A stretch of DNA of 64,000 nt from assembly GCA_902781705.1 (NCBI GenBank), contig CACZKE010000005.1:82584-146583 (forward strand). Reading direction: 5' to 3'. The stretch comes from an uncultured Bacteroidia bacterium (GTDB taxonomy: Bacteria; Bacteroidota; Bacteroidia; Bacteroidales; UBA932). This document shows positions 1 to 10,133 of this stretch, one piece after another; the stretch's first letter is position 1; each line of letters begins with the position of its first letter. The position numbers and the translations under genes were made by a program. The notes beneath the pieces were generated by a model that saw nothing but the letters and a program-made list of their open reading frames with translations, ran no database searches and was not told the DNA's origin.

Positions 1-1
1 C

Positions 2-2782
2 GAGGAAATCAGTTACGAAAAAGTAAAGGAAATCCTTGGAAACCAAGGGTTCGAGCGGGTGGACTTCGTATCGGCACCGGGACAGTATGCCATCCGCGGC
101 GCGGTCATCGACATATTCTCCTATTCCCTGGAATATCCCTACCGCCTGACTTTCTTCGGAAACGAGGTGGAGAAGATCCATACCTTCGACTGCAATACCC
201 AACTGTCCAAGGAAATTATGGACAAGGCCGATATCTATCCGGACATCGTCGCCGGGAATCCGGAGGAAGGTGGCGTGAGTATCCTGACGCTCCTGAAAAA
301 GGATACGACGGTATGGCTGGATTCGTCCGATATGTACCGTGACCGGGACTTTTTCCCGCAGTTGACGGATTTCCGCCACGTGTATCTGGATATTCCGCTG
401 TCCCGCCAGAACGAGGAAAGCGTCGCCTTCTACATCACGCCGCAGCCGGTTTTCAACAAGAACTTCGAACTGCTGCTTTCGGATATCCGGACCCGGATGG
501 AAAACGGGTACAAGGTTCATATTTTCGGTGAAAAGGAGGCGCAGTTGGAACGGCTCCGGTCCATCATCCTCCAGGACGAACATGCGCTTCTTCCGGAATT
601 CGTGAAGGGGAAAGTCATCCATGCGGGTTTCATCGACAATCAGGACAAGGTTTGCTGTTATTCCGATCATGAAATATTCGACCGCTTCCACCGGGTACGT
701 CTTCGCCGGACGGTGGAAAAGTCGGAACAACTCACGCTTAACGACCTCAGCGCCTTTAATATCGGCGATTATATCGTCCATATCGACCATGGCGTGGGGG
801 TGTTCGGCGGTCTGGTGAAGATGGCCGACGACAAGGGTCGCATCCACGAAGTGGTGAAACTCATGTACAAGGACAACGACGTGGTGTTCGTCTCCGTCCA
901 TTCCCTGCACAAGATTTCCCGCTTCCGCTCCAAGGAAGGGGAGATGCCCCGGATCAACAAACTCGGATCCAAGGCCTGGACGACGATGAAATCATCGGCC
1001 AAGTCCCGCGTGAAGGACATCGCCAAGGAACTCATCCAGCTCTATGCCCGCCGGAAGGCCTCGAAGGGATACGCCTTCTCGCCGGATAATTATTTGCAGG
1101 AGGAACTGGAATCTTCTTTCATGTACGAAGATACCCCGGACCAGGAAAAGGCGACCAGGGCGGTCAAGGAAGACATGGAGGACAATTGCCCGATGGACCG
1201 CCTGGTGTGCGGCGACGTGGGATTCGGAAAGACGGAAGTGGCCATCCGGGCCGCCTTCAAGGCCGTCTGCGACTCTAAGCAGGTGGCGGTTCTTGTGCCC
1301 ACGACGATTCTCGCCCTGCAGCATTTTGAAACTTTCAAGGCGCGTCTGAAAAACCTTCCCTGCAAGGTGGAATATGTGAGCCGCCTCCGGACGGCGAAAC
1401 AGATTACCGATATCAAAAAGCAACTGAAAGAAGGGAAGATAGACATCCTGATAGGAACGCACAAGATCCTTGGGGCCGGGTTCGAATTCAAGGATCTGGG
1501 CCTGCTTATCATCGATGAGGAACAAAAGTTCGGTGTCAGCGCGAAGGAAAAACTCCGCCAACTCAAGGCATCGGTCGATACCCTTACCTTGACGGCTACC
1601 CCGATTCCCCGGACTTTGCAGTTCTCGCTTCTCGGTGCCCGCGACCTGTCCATCATCAATACCCCGCCGCCGAACCGGATTCCCGTCCAGACGGAGATCA
1701 TCCTGTTCGACGAGCAGGAAATCAAGAGCATCGTCAATTACGAATTGAACCGGGGCGGCCAAATATTCTTCCTGCACAACAAGGTGGAGGAACTGCCGGC
1801 CATCCACGACATCCTGCACCGGCTGGTTCCGGACATGCGCATCTGTGTCGCCCATGGGCAGATGGAAGCGAAGGAACTGGAAAACAAGATGCTGGACTTC
1901 ATGCGCGGGGATTACGACATGCTCCTTTGCACGACCATCATCGAGAACGGCCTGGATATTCCCAATGCCAATACGATCATCGTGAACCAGGCGCAGAACA
2001 TCGGCCTGAGCGACCTGCACCAACTCCGCGGCCGGGTGGGACGGTCCAACCGGAAGGCCTTCTGCTACCTGATCGTTCCGCCGCTGGTGTCCATCACGGA
2101 CGACGCCCGCCGCCGTCTCCGGGCCATCGAAGAGTTTTCCGACCTGGGAAGCGGCTTCAACATCGCCATGCAGGACCTGGACATCCGGGGTGCCGGCAAC
2201 CTGCTGGGTGCCGAACAAAGCGGTTTCATTACCGACATGGGCTTCGAAACCTATCAGAAAATCCTGTCCGAGGCGATGGAGGAACTGGGTATGGAAACGG
2301 GAATAACCACCCGCGGCAAAGAAGAATCCTTCGTGGAGGACTGTACCGTGGAAACCGACCAGCCGGCCCTCATTCCGGACGATTATATCGATGTCACGGC
2401 GGAGAAGATCCGCATCTACAAACAGTTGGACAGTCTCACCGACGACCGCGAGATCGACCGCCTGGGCCGCCAGCTCGAAGACCGTTTCGGACCGGTCCCC
2501 GTGGAAGTGCGGAATCTTTTCAATGTCGTGAAAATAAGGAATTTAGGGGCTGCTTTCGGTTTCGAGAAAATCATTGTCAAGAACGGGATGCAGATCATGT
2601 TCTTCATCTCCAATCCCATGTCCGGCTTCTACAAATCCAAGCAGTTCGAAAGGATTGTCGGACGGATCAACGACCAGCCCGCGCTGTTCAAGGTGAACCA
2701 GGACAAGGGGAAACTCCGGACGGTGACCCGGGGAGTGGATTCCATGGAAAAAGCCCTCGCCACCCTGCAGCGGTTGCAATAA
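2..2782 (+). CDS. mfd: Transcription-repair coupling factor Mfd (5' truncated by window edge)
   Basis: The reading frame is open from base 2, so the true start lies upstream and about 920 residues of a roughly 1,100-residue protein are present. Mfd is a DNA translocase that removes RNA polymerase stalled at lesions and recruits UvrA. Visible in order are the end of the UvrB-like part, the CarD-like RNA-polymerase-interacting domain (FNIGDYIVHIDHGVGVF, near base 757), the helicase Walker A motif GDVGFGKTE (near 1210), the DEEQ box (near 1515), the RGRVGRS motif VI (near 2026), the translocation motif GAGNLLGAEQSGF and the C-terminal D7 domain. GTG at 59 is an internal valine, not a start. It ends 28 bp before coaX, which has its own promoter. 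Confidence 0.96.
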   Translation, partial: EEISYEKVKEILGNQGFERVDFVSAPGQYAIRGAVIDIFSYSLEYPYRLTFFGNEVEKIHTFDCNTQLSKEIMDKADIYPDIVAGNPEEGGVSILTLLKKDTTVWLDSSDMYRDRDFFPQLTDFRHVYLDIPLSRQNEESVAFYITPQPVFNKNFELLLSDIRTRMENGYKVHIFGEKEAQLERLRSIILQDEHALLPEFVKGKVIHAGFIDNQDKVCCYSDHEIFDRFHRVRLRRTVEKSEQLTLNDLSAFNIGDYIVHIDHGVGVFGGLVKMADDKGRIHEVVKLMYKDNDVVFVSVHSLHKISRFRSKEGEMPRINKLGSKAWTTMKSSAKSRVKDIAKELIQLYARRKASKGYAFSPDNYLQEELESSFMYEDTPDQEKATRAVKEDMEDNCPMDRLVCGDVGFGKTEVAIRAAFKAVCDSKQVAVLVPTTILALQHFETFKARLKNLPCKVEYVSRLRTAKQITDIKKQLKEGKIDILIGTHKILGAGFEFKDLGLLIIDEEQKFGVSAKEKLRQLKASVDTLTLTATPIPRTLQFSLLGARDLSIINTPPPNRIPVQTEIILFDEQEIKSIVNYELNRGGQIFFLHNKVEELPAIHDILHRLVPDMRICVAHGQMEAKELENKMLDFMRGDYDMLLCTTIIENGLDIPNANTIIVNQAQNIGLSDLHQLRGRVGRSNRKAFCYLIVPPLVSITDDARRRLRAIEEFSDLGSGFNIAMQDLDIRGAGNLLGAEQSGFITDMGFETYQKILSEAMEELGMETGITTRGKEESFVEDCTVETDQPALIPDDYIDVTAEKIRIYKQLDSLTDDREIDRLGRQLEDRFGPVPVEVRNLFNVVKIRNLGAAFGFEKIIVKNGMQIMFFISNPMSGFYKSKQFERIVGRINDQPALFKVNQDKGKLRTVTRGVDSMEKALATLQRLQ

Positions 2783-2804
2783 ACGCGTAAAATTCTTACA
2801 TTTG
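2774..2804 (+). promoter_or_regulatory. Bacteroidota-type promoter for coaX
   Basis: A -7 box TACATTTG lies at 2797-2804 and a -33 TTG at 2774-2776, with 20 bp between them. This fits the Bacteroidota primary-sigma consensus (TTG, 19-21 bp, TAnnTTTG). The -33 part lies in the last codons of mfd. The ATG at 2811 is only 6 bases past the box, so the transcript should be leaderless or nearly so. Confidence 0.6.
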
Positions 2805-2810
2805 CAGGCT

Positions 2811-3536
2811 ATGTCCAATCTGCTGGTAGAAATCGGAAACACCGCCCTGAAAGCGGCCTGGGCCGAGGGGATGACCCTCGGGAAGACTTTCCGTTACCAG
2901 GGGGAGAACCGTTTGGAATTCATCCTTTCACTGACCCGGAAGGATAAGCCGGAAGTGATGGTGGTTTCTTCCGTCTATCCGCTCGCCAAGGAAGAGATGG
3001 ACCTGCTGGAAAAAGAGTGCCGGCATTTTCTCCTGCTGGATAAGGACCACAAGGAAATTCTTCTGAGTCATGGACTTCCGTCCTACCTTTCCTATGACCG
3101 GGCGGCGTCGGTCCTGGCGGCCAGGTACCTTTTCCGCGGGATGCCCTGCACAATCGTGGACTTCGGGACGACGCTCAGCGTGGATTTCACGGACAAGGGC
3201 GGGCTCTATACGGGCGGCAACGTGTCCCTTGGCTGCCGTACCCGATTCAAGGCCCTGAACCGGTATTCCCGGGCGCTTCCGCTGGTCAATACGCCCGCTG
3301 CATGCGACGTCGTGGGCACTTCGGAACTGTCCTCGATCGAAAGTGGTGTCGTTTCAGGCATACAATTTGAAATAGAGGGATACCTGGCCCTCCATCCGGA
3401 GAACGTCCCCGTCTTCACGGGCGGAGACGCGAATTATTTTGCAAAACGGATGAAAAGTTCCATCTTTGTAATTTGTAACCTCGTGATGATGGGGTTGGCT
3501 TTAATAGCTGACGGATATGTCAAGAAAATGGTTTGA
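2811..3536 (+). CDS. coaX: Type III pantothenate kinase CoaX
   Basis: CoaX phosphorylates pantothenate in the first step of coenzyme A synthesis and belongs to the ASKHA fold. The N-terminal phosphate loop reads LVEIGNTALKAAW; VDFGTTLSVDF and GCRTRF supply the second phosphate-binding and pantothenate-site regions; FTGGDA lies near the C-terminus. Its 241 residues fit the family. ATG 2811 was preferred to the TTG at 2802, because the TTG is part of the -7 promoter box. The 3' end overlaps the next gene by 20 bp, so it probably heads the operon that runs to ychF. Confidence 0.93.
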   Translation: MSNLLVEIGNTALKAAWAEGMTLGKTFRYQGENRLEFILSLTRKDKPEVMVVSSVYPLAKEEMDLLEKECRHFLLLDKDHKEILLSHGLPSYLSYDRAASVLAARYLFRGMPCTIVDFGTTLSVDFTDKGGLYTGGNVSLGCRTRFKALNRYSRALPLVNTPAACDVVGTSELSSIESGVVSGIQFEIEGYLALHPENVPVFTGGDANYFAKRMKSSIFVICNLVMMGLALIADGYVKKMV

Positions 3537-4821
3537 CAGACTATGGATTACCGTGGCGGCCCTCATAGCGGCCGCTTTGCCTGTGTATGCCCAGAACGGC
3601 GCCTACAACGGCTACTCTCCGTATTCTGTCTATGGAATAGGCGACCTGCATGCAACCGGAACCTCCTTCAACGCCTCGATGGGCGGAGTGGGTGTGGCTA
3701 CCCGTAACCGCCGCTTTGTCAATACGGTGAACCCGGCTTCGGCGACCGCCCGCGACTCCCTCTCCTTCATGGCGGATTTCGGCCTGTCCGGCAAGTCTTC
3801 CCTGTTTACGGAAGGTGACCTGAAGGGAACGAAAACAGTCCTGAATATCAATGACTTCGTGATTTCCTTCCCCATGTGGCGCAAGACCGCTTTCATGGTG
3901 GGTGTCGCCCCTTTCAGCGACACGGGATTTTCGATGTCCTATATTGACAAGATCACTTCCGGCGACCAGAGCATCGGCTATACCGGAAACCGGGCCTACG
4001 GCGCTTTTGGGGACGGCGGCATCTATCAACTGTTCGCCGGCGCGTCCGTCACGCTGTGGAACCGTCTTTCCCTCGGTGCGCATTACAATATGTTCTTTGG
4101 CACCATCAGCAAGTATTCCGCCAGCACTTTCACGGATGCGAGTTACCGGAGCGTGACGCTCGGCGACACCCTCCAGGTGCGGGCTCATACGGCCAAGTTC
4201 GGTCTTCAGTATGAGCAACCCGTCGGTACCGGAAAATTTACCATCGGCGCCACTTACCGCATGAAAGCCAAGGTTTCGGGCTACGCCATCGAATACAGCA
4301 ACATCGCGGAAATGGACCTCGGAAGCCATTCCCTTTCCAAGGACGATATCTCCTTCGGCGACGAAATCGGCGTGGGACTTTCTTATGGACAGGGTGAAAA
4401 ATGGGCCGTGGAGGTCGATTACCTCCGGGGAGACTGGCGCGGCAGCAACTTCGATTCCGTCCGCGGATTCCGGAACAACGGCACCCACAAGTTCACCTCC
4501 GGGGTGGCCCAGTCGGTGAAGGCGGGCTTCGAAATCACTCCGAACCGGAGCGATATCCGCTACCGCTGGAAGCGCTGCACCTACCGGGTGGGTGCCTACA
4601 TGGACCAGTCCTATTTCCAGGTCGATGGACAGAACATCATCTCCGCCGGCATTACTTTGGGAATGACGATTCCGGTCTATCAGGGCTACAACGGCATTAC
4701 CTTTGCATTGGATGCGGGACAAAGGGGCATTGGAGCCGGATTCGTGAAGGAAAACTACATCGGATTCCATCTCGGGTTCAACATCTTCGACATCTGGTTC
4801 CGGAAGCCGCAATACCAGTAA
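3517..4821 (+). CDS. Putative outer-membrane beta-barrel protein
   Basis: A 434-residue protein with an N-terminal signal peptide (hydrophobic residues about 9-25, ending VYAQ) and a long run of alternating aromatic and polar strands typical of a beta-barrel. It ends in a short aromatic strand. Sequences of this kind sit directly after coaX in many Bacteroidales and are annotated as outer-membrane or FadL-like transport proteins; that is recall of gene order, not a search. It overlaps coaX by 20 bp and is followed 28 bp later by the TPR gene. The substrate is unknown. Confidence 0.75.
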   Translation: MSRKWFDRLWITVAALIAAALPVYAQNGAYNGYSPYSVYGIGDLHATGTSFNASMGGVGVATRNRRFVNTVNPASATARDSLSFMADFGLSGKSSLFTEGDLKGTKTVLNINDFVISFPMWRKTAFMVGVAPFSDTGFSMSYIDKITSGDQSIGYTGNRAYGAFGDGGIYQLFAGASVTLWNRLSLGAHYNMFFGTISKYSASTFTDASYRSVTLGDTLQVRAHTAKFGLQYEQPVGTGKFTIGATYRMKAKVSGYAIEYSNIAEMDLGSHSLSKDDISFGDEIGVGLSYGQGEKWAVEVDYLRGDWRGSNFDSVRGFRNNGTHKFTSGVAQSVKAGFEITPNRSDIRYRWKRCTYRVGAYMDQSYFQVDGQNIISAGITLGMTIPVYQGYNGITFALDAGQRGIGAGFVKENYIGFHLGFNIFDIWFRKPQYQ

Positions 4822-4849
4822 AAACGGACAAATACAAAATTCTGACGAT

Positions 4850-6190
4850 ATGAAAAAGTTAACCTCCATCCTCATGCTCGCCGTCATGGCGGCCTTCCTG
4901 GGACACAACGCCTCAGCCCAGGGAAAGTATGGTGCTGACAGTGCAGAGTGCATCAAGTACCTCTCCTATTACCAGGAGTATTACAAGCAGAAGAATTACG
5001 ATTCCGCCCTTCCCAACTGGAGAAAGGCCTATTCCATCTGCCCGGCTACCGCCTCGCAGAACCTGTTCGTGCACGGTTCCACCCTCATCAACCGGGAAAT
5101 CAACAAGAACCGCAAGAACGCCGCCTACTTCAACGCCCTCGTGGACACCCTGCTCACCCTGCAGGACCAGCGTCTTGAGCACTATCCGCGCACCGCGAAG
5201 GGTGTGGACCAGAAGGCCACCATCCTGAACAACAAGGGCCAGTACATGATCAACTTCCGCGGTGAGGATTCCCAGTACCTGTACGACAACCTCACCCCGA
5301 TCATCGCCGACCTGGGCAGTGCCACGAAGGGCGGCATCCTGGTGAACAACCTCCAGGCCGCCATCAATCTCTACCGGGAGAACAAACTCACGGCCGATGA
5401 CGTGATCAACATGTACGACACCGTTTCCGAGGCTATCTCCGGTGCTACCGCCAAGAGCGACGCCGAGGCGGAGGACAACCTCAAGACCAAGGCCACCATC
5501 GAGAGCGTCTTCGCGGACAGCAAAGTGGCTTCCTGCGAAAACCTCATCAATATCTTCACCCCGCGCTTCGAGGCCGATCCGAACAATATCAGTGTCGTCG
5601 CGAACATCGTGAAGCTCATGAACAACGCCGAGGATTGCGCCACGAACGACCTCTATTTCAAGGCCGTCACCCAGATGCACAAGCTGGATCCGTCCTATCG
5701 CAGCGCCTATGGCCTGTACAAGCTGAACGCCGCCCGCGACAATGTGGCCGAGGCTTGCCAGTACCTGGAGGAGGCCATCGACTCCGAGGAATCCGACGAG
5801 GCCACCGACGCCCAGTACCTGTATGAACTCGCCCGCTTCTGCTATGCGAACAACATGCGCGGCCGCGCCTTCGACGCCGCCGGCAAGGCGGTCCGCCTGG
5901 ACAACGGCTATGCCGGCAAGGCCTACATGATCATGGGTAACCTCTGGGCTTCCGCGAGCTGCGGCGGCGACGTGGACAAGTACGCCCGGTACTGGGCCGC
6001 CACCGACTACTACCAGAAGGCCCGTGCGGCGGACGAGTCCCTCGCCGCGGATGCCAATGCCGCCATCGGCAAGGTGAGCATCTACTATCCGGAGGCCAGC
6101 GAAATCTTCATGTACGACCTGGGCAAGGGTCAGGTGTACACGGTCTCCTGCGGTGGCATGACCACCACCACCACGGTCCGCGTCCGGTAA
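4850..6190 (+). CDS. Secreted tetratricopeptide-repeat protein
   Basis: A 446-residue protein with a signal peptide (MKKLTSILMLAVMAAF, cleavage after ASAQ) followed by helical TPR-like repeats. Clear examples are the N-terminal CIKYLSYYQEYYKQKNYDSA and a C-terminal pair around 300-350. TPRs mediate protein contacts, so a periplasmic scaffold role is likely. It lies between the outer-membrane protein and lptC with gaps of 28 and 4 bp, which suggests co-transcription and an envelope-assembly context. No catalytic motif is visible. Confidence 0.8.
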   Translation: MKKLTSILMLAVMAAFLGHNASAQGKYGADSAECIKYLSYYQEYYKQKNYDSALPNWRKAYSICPATASQNLFVHGSTLINREINKNRKNAAYFNALVDTLLTLQDQRLEHYPRTAKGVDQKATILNNKGQYMINFRGEDSQYLYDNLTPIIADLGSATKGGILVNNLQAAINLYRENKLTADDVINMYDTVSEAISGATAKSDAEAEDNLKTKATIESVFADSKVASCENLINIFTPRFEADPNNISVVANIVKLMNNAEDCATNDLYFKAVTQMHKLDPSYRSAYGLYKLNAARDNVAEACQYLEEAIDSEESDEATDAQYLYELARFCYANNMRGRAFDAAGKAVRLDNGYAGKAYMIMGNLWASASCGGDVDKYARYWAATDYYQKARAADESLAADANAAIGKVSIYYPEASEIFMYDLGKGQVYTVSCGGMTTTTTVRVR

Positions 6191-6194
6191 GGCT

Positions 6195-6875
6195 GTGAAA
6201 GCAAACCGCATATTGACGACGATGGCAACCGCGCTTGCGGTTGCTTTCGTTGTCTATTCCTGCAAGGGAAACTTGTCCGAGGCGGAGAAACTGGACCTGT
6301 CCGTCACGCCCCTCCAGGTCGTCGACAGCATGTTCTTCGTCCAGACGGAGAACGGGAAACTGAGAATGCGTGTGGAGGCCCCTGTAATGGAGGTTTACGA
6401 CCACGACAGCCTGTCCTATGAACTGTTCCCGAAAGGGATTTCCGTGTACGGCTATACGGAGGAAGGCTCCCTGGAAACGACCATCAAGTCCCAGAAAGCC
6501 CGCCATGATACCCGGAAGGACAAGGAGGACAAGTGGTCGGCCTTCGGCGCGGTCGTGATCCGGAACATCGTCAAGAACGAGACGATGGAGACGGACACCA
6601 TCTACTGGGACCAGAAGAAGAAGGAAATATGGACCGACTGTTATGTCAAGATGTACTCTTCGGCCGGTTATATGCAGGGTTTCGGAATGCGCTCCGACGA
6701 CATGGCCCGCAACGCCATCATCCAGCGTCCTTTCAACAGTTACGGCGTCGTGGAGCAGGATACGACCAAGGTGGTCCTGGATTCTGTCAATTTCATAGGC
6801 CCTTTTCCCCGTCCGCGAGTGGCAAAACGGCCTGATGTGCGAAAAAATAGTGGTAAATTGAAAGAAAATCACTAA
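6195..6875 (+). CDS. lptC: LPS export periplasmic protein LptC (lipoprotein form)
   Basis: LptC bridges the LptBFG transporter and LptA during lipopolysaccharide export. The 226-residue product has a basic start, a hydrophobic helix and a lipobox-like VYSC near residue 23. It continues with the beta-rich OstA/LptC fold (VEAPVMEVYDHDSLSYELFPKGI, then DTIYWDQKKKEIWTD). The GTG at 6195 was chosen because it gives the basic n-region (MKANR) and lies 4 bp after the TPR stop; ATG 6222 is an alternative that shortens the signal. An OstA-like protein elsewhere in the window (24371) belongs to the same process. Confidence 0.85.
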   Translation: MKANRILTTMATALAVAFVVYSCKGNLSEAEKLDLSVTPLQVVDSMFFVQTENGKLRMRVEAPVMEVYDHDSLSYELFPKGISVYGYTEEGSLETTIKSQKARHDTRKDKEDKWSAFGAVVIRNIVKNETMETDTIYWDQKKKEIWTDCYVKMYSSAGYMQGFGMRSDDMARNAIIQRPFNSYGVVEQDTTKVVLDSVNFIGPFPRPRVAKRPDVRKNSGKLKENH

Positions 6876-6927
6876 ATTCGCACCCTTGACTGAAAATTGA
6901 CGAAAATTTTAAAAAAGTAACGATAAA

Positions 6928-9018
6928 ATGGCAGTTTTAGAGAAACTTCGCGGCTGGGGTATCATCCTCTCCATCCTGGTGGCCCTCCCGCTCCTGTTGT
7001 TCATCATCGATCCGAGCCAGATCATCCAGACGGTCCAGTCCGTCTCGTCCAAGTATGACGTGGGCAAGATCGCCGGCAAGTCCATCTCCTATTCGGACTT
7101 CCAGCAGGCCGTGGAACAGTATTCCCGCATCAGCGAGCAACTTTCCGGGAACTCCGCTTCCTCCGAGCAGCAGCAACAGCAGATCCGCAATGCCGTCTGG
7201 CAGAACTTCGTGGACCAGAACCTGTTCATCAAGAACGCCCAGGCCGCCGGCCTGAACGTGGGTAAGGACGAACTCCTGGACCTCACGAACGGTGAGCATG
7301 TCTCCCCGGTCATCGCGTCCATCTTCGTGGACCAGAACGGCAATTTCTCCGACGCCCAGCTCCGCGCTTTCCTCGAGAACGTGGCTGACGGCGACGAGAA
7401 CGCCCGTGCCATCTGGAATTACCTCCAGCAGGCCGTGATCACGAGCCAGTACTACAACAAGTACAACAGCCTGTTCACCGGTTCCAACATCCAGAACGCG
7501 ATCCAGGTGAACCGCAGCATCGCCGACAACAACACCACGGCCGACGTGGACTTCGTCATGAGCCCGTTCTCCTTCGCCACCGACAGCACCGTCGTCGTGT
7601 CCGACAGCGAGATCAAGGATTTCTACAACAACCACAAGGACTTCTTCAAGCAGGTGGCCACCCGCGACATCGAATATGCCGTCTTCCAGGTGGTTCCTTC
7701 CGCTGAGGACATCGCTGCCACGAACAATGATTTCGTGAAGCAGTACGACGAGTTCGCCGTGACGGACAACATGCGTTCCTTCCTGCAGCGCAACTCCGAC
7801 GTCCAGTGGAGCGACCGCTGGTACAAGGCCGGTGACCTGAAGTCCGTGAACACGGAACTCGACACCTTCGTTTCCGAGAATGCCGAGGGCGTTTCCCCGG
7901 TGTACACCTCCGGAAACACCTTCTATGCCGGCCGCATCATGGCCAGCGCCACGATGCCCGAAACCGTGACCGTGCGTCACATGATGTTCCAGAGCAACGC
8001 GGACGGCCAGCACCTGGCTGACAGCCTCCTCGGTGTGCTGAAGCAGGGCGGCGACTTCGCCGCGCTTGCCCAGGAGCATTCCCTCGACCGCGGTTCCAAC
8101 GCGGACGGCGAGTTCGGCAAGATCGGCCAGATCTCCCAGGCCACCGTGTCCTACCTCCCGACCGGCTTCGACGCCATCTTCACCGCGAAGAAGGGTGAGC
8201 CGTTCATCCTCCAGTCCAACGTCGCCACCCACATCGTGGAGGTGACCGAGACCGGCGCTCCCGCCCTGTTCAAGCAGGTCGCCGTCTTCCAGAAGGAGGC
8301 CCTCGCCAGCAAGGAGACCTTCAACAAGTTCTACAACGACGCGAACCGTCTCGCCACCCTCGCCGGCGGCAAGTATGCGAACTATCGCGCCGCCTGCGAC
8401 TCCATCGGCACCTACTCCCACAACCTGACCATCAACGAGGCCACCGATACCTACGGTTCCATCGGCCATGCGAAGGAAGTCACCCGCTGGGCTTTCGACA
8501 ACAAGCCGGGCAAGGTGTCCAACATCATCACCGTGGACAACAACTACTTCTTCGTCGTCGCCGTGAAGGGTGCGCACAAGGAGGGTTATGCCGAGGTTTC
8601 CGAGGTCGCCGACCAGATCAAGAACCAGCTCTACTCCGAGAAGTACGCCGAGAAGCGTCAGGGTGAGGTGGCCGCCCAGATCTCCGGCATGGAAGACCTC
8701 GAGGCCATCGCCGAGAAGCTCGGAACGACCGTGAGCCATCAGAACGACGTCGCCTTCGCCGCGATGTCCGCCCGCAGCCTGGATCCGAAGTTCGTCGGTG
8801 CCATCGCCGCCGCTCCGGAAGGAAAGGTCTGTGGCCCGGTCGCCGGTTCCTACGGTGTGTATGTGTTCAAGGTGCTCGGCCGTGAGACCGGTTCCTTCTA
8901 CACCGATACCGATGCCAAGAACGCCAACGCCGACATCCTGAACTACGCCGTCCAGATGATCGTCCCCGTGATGATGCAGGACGCCGACGTGAAGGATAAC
9001 CGCGCGAGATTCTATTAG
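6928..9018 (+). CDS. PpiD-like SurA_N / parvulin-type peptidyl-prolyl isomerase
   Basis: A 696-residue periplasmic chaperone anchored by one N-terminal membrane helix (about 12-28, IILSILVALPLLLFII). A SurA_N-like helical region follows (about 40-200), then a parvulin domain (about 347-440) starting TVRHMMFQS and containing FAALAQEHSLD and the GEFGKIG segment. A C-terminal helical domain completes it. This is the usual PpiD arrangement for folding outer-membrane proteins. It starts 52 bp after lptC and ends 6 bp before ychF. The codon use is strongly biased to C- and G-ending codons, suggesting high expression. Confidence 0.88.
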   Translation: MAVLEKLRGWGIILSILVALPLLLFIIDPSQIIQTVQSVSSKYDVGKIAGKSISYSDFQQAVEQYSRISEQLSGNSASSEQQQQQIRNAVWQNFVDQNLFIKNAQAAGLNVGKDELLDLTNGEHVSPVIASIFVDQNGNFSDAQLRAFLENVADGDENARAIWNYLQQAVITSQYYNKYNSLFTGSNIQNAIQVNRSIADNNTTADVDFVMSPFSFATDSTVVVSDSEIKDFYNNHKDFFKQVATRDIEYAVFQVVPSAEDIAATNNDFVKQYDEFAVTDNMRSFLQRNSDVQWSDRWYKAGDLKSVNTELDTFVSENAEGVSPVYTSGNTFYAGRIMASATMPETVTVRHMMFQSNADGQHLADSLLGVLKQGGDFAALAQEHSLDRGSNADGEFGKIGQISQATVSYLPTGFDAIFTAKKGEPFILQSNVATHIVEVTETGAPALFKQVAVFQKEALASKETFNKFYNDANRLATLAGGKYANYRAACDSIGTYSHNLTINEATDTYGSIGHAKEVTRWAFDNKPGKVSNIITVDNNYFFVVAVKGAHKEGYAEVSEVADQIKNQLYSEKYAEKRQGEVAAQISGMEDLEAIAEKLGTTVSHQNDVAFAAMSARSLDPKFVGAIAAAPEGKVCGPVAGSYGVYVFKVLGRETGSFYTDTDAKNANADILNYAVQMIVPVMMQDADVKDNRARFY

Positions 9019-9024
9019 TAGTCT

Positions 9025-10128
9025 ATGGCACTGAAATGTGGAATAGTCGGACTTCCCAATGTTGGGAAGTCCACTTTATTTAACTGCGTCAGTTCCGGGA
9101 AGGCCCAGAGCGCCAATTATCCGTTCTGCACCATCGAACCGAATGTCGGGTCCACCAACGTGCCGGACAAGCGCCTGGAGGTCCTGACGGAGATCTGCCA
9201 GCCCAAACGCACCATTCCCGCCACGGTGGAAATCGTGGACATCGCCGGTCTGGTGAAGGGCGCTTCCAAGGGAGAGGGTCTCGGAAACCAGTTCCTCGCG
9301 AACATCCGGGAAACCGACGCCATCCTGCACGTCCTCCGCTGCTTCGACGACGGAAACATCACCCATGTCGATGGTTCCGTGGACCCGGTCCGGGACAAGG
9401 AAGTCGTGGACATGGAACTGCAGATCAAGGACCTGGAAACGGTGGAAAACCGGATCAAGAAGGTGGAGAAGCAGGCCACGACAGGTGGGGACAAGGAAGC
9501 GAAGAAACTGCTGGCGCTGCTCCAGCGGTACCGCGAGGCGTTGCTGCAGGGTCATTCCTGCCGGACCGTCGTTCCCGAGAACGCGGAAGAGGAGCAGATG
9601 GCCCATGACCTGTTCCTCCTGACCAACAAACCGGTCATGTACATCTGCAATGTCGATGAGGCCTCCGCCGTATCCGGCAATGCCTATGTCGATGCCGTCC
9701 GCGCCGCCGTCGCCGCCGAGAATGCGGAGATCCTCGTCATCGCCGCCAAGACTGAGTCCGAAATCGCCGAGATCGAAGAATACGAGGACCGTCAGATGTT
9801 CCTCGAGGAGATGGGCCTGGAAGAGTCCGGCGTCGTCCGCCTCATCCAGGGCGCCTACCGCCTCCTTGGCCTCCGCACCTTCTTCACGGCCGGTGCCGAC
9901 GAATGCCGCGCCTGGACCATCCACGTGGGCGACAAAGCCCCCCGCGCCGCCGGTGTCATCCATACCGACTTCGAACGCGGCTTCATCCGTGCCGAGGTCA
10001 TCAAGTACGAAGACTTCGTGCAGTACAAGACCGAAGCCGCCGTCCGCGCCGCCGGCAAGATGGGCATCGAAGGCAAGGACTACGTCGTCCAGGACGGTGA
10101 TATCATGCACTTCCTGTTCAACGTGTAG
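9025..10128 (+). CDS. ychF: Redox-regulated ATPase/GTPase YchF
   Basis: YchF (OLA1 family) is a ribosome-associated nucleotidase. The 367-residue product has the P-loop GLPNVGKST at residues 8-16, the switch segment DIAGLVKGASKGEGLGNQFL, and NVDE in place of the usual NKxD, which explains the ATP preference known for this family. A C-terminal TGS domain ends in GDIMHFLFNV. It follows the ppiD-like gene by 6 bp and is probably the last gene of the coaX operon. Downstream is repeat-rich intergenic DNA with a strong hairpin. Confidence 0.96.
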   Translation: MALKCGIVGLPNVGKSTLFNCVSSGKAQSANYPFCTIEPNVGSTNVPDKRLEVLTEICQPKRTIPATVEIVDIAGLVKGASKGEGLGNQFLANIRETDAILHVLRCFDDGNITHVDGSVDPVRDKEVVDMELQIKDLETVENRIKKVEKQATTGGDKEAKKLLALLQRYREALLQGHSCRTVVPENAEEEQMAHDLFLLTNKPVMYICNVDEASAVSGNAYVDAVRAAVAAENAEILVIAAKTESEIAEIEEYEDRQMFLEEMGLEESGVVRLIQGAYRLLGLRTFFTAGADECRAWTIHVGDKAPRAAGVIHTDFERGFIRAEVIKYEDFVQYKTEAAVRAAGKMGIEGKDYVVQDGDIMHFLFNV

Positions 10129-10133
10129 GATTT

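Noticed and set aside
992-2218. A 408-residue minus-strand open frame
   Set aside because: Antisense shadow of mfd, with no recognisable features.
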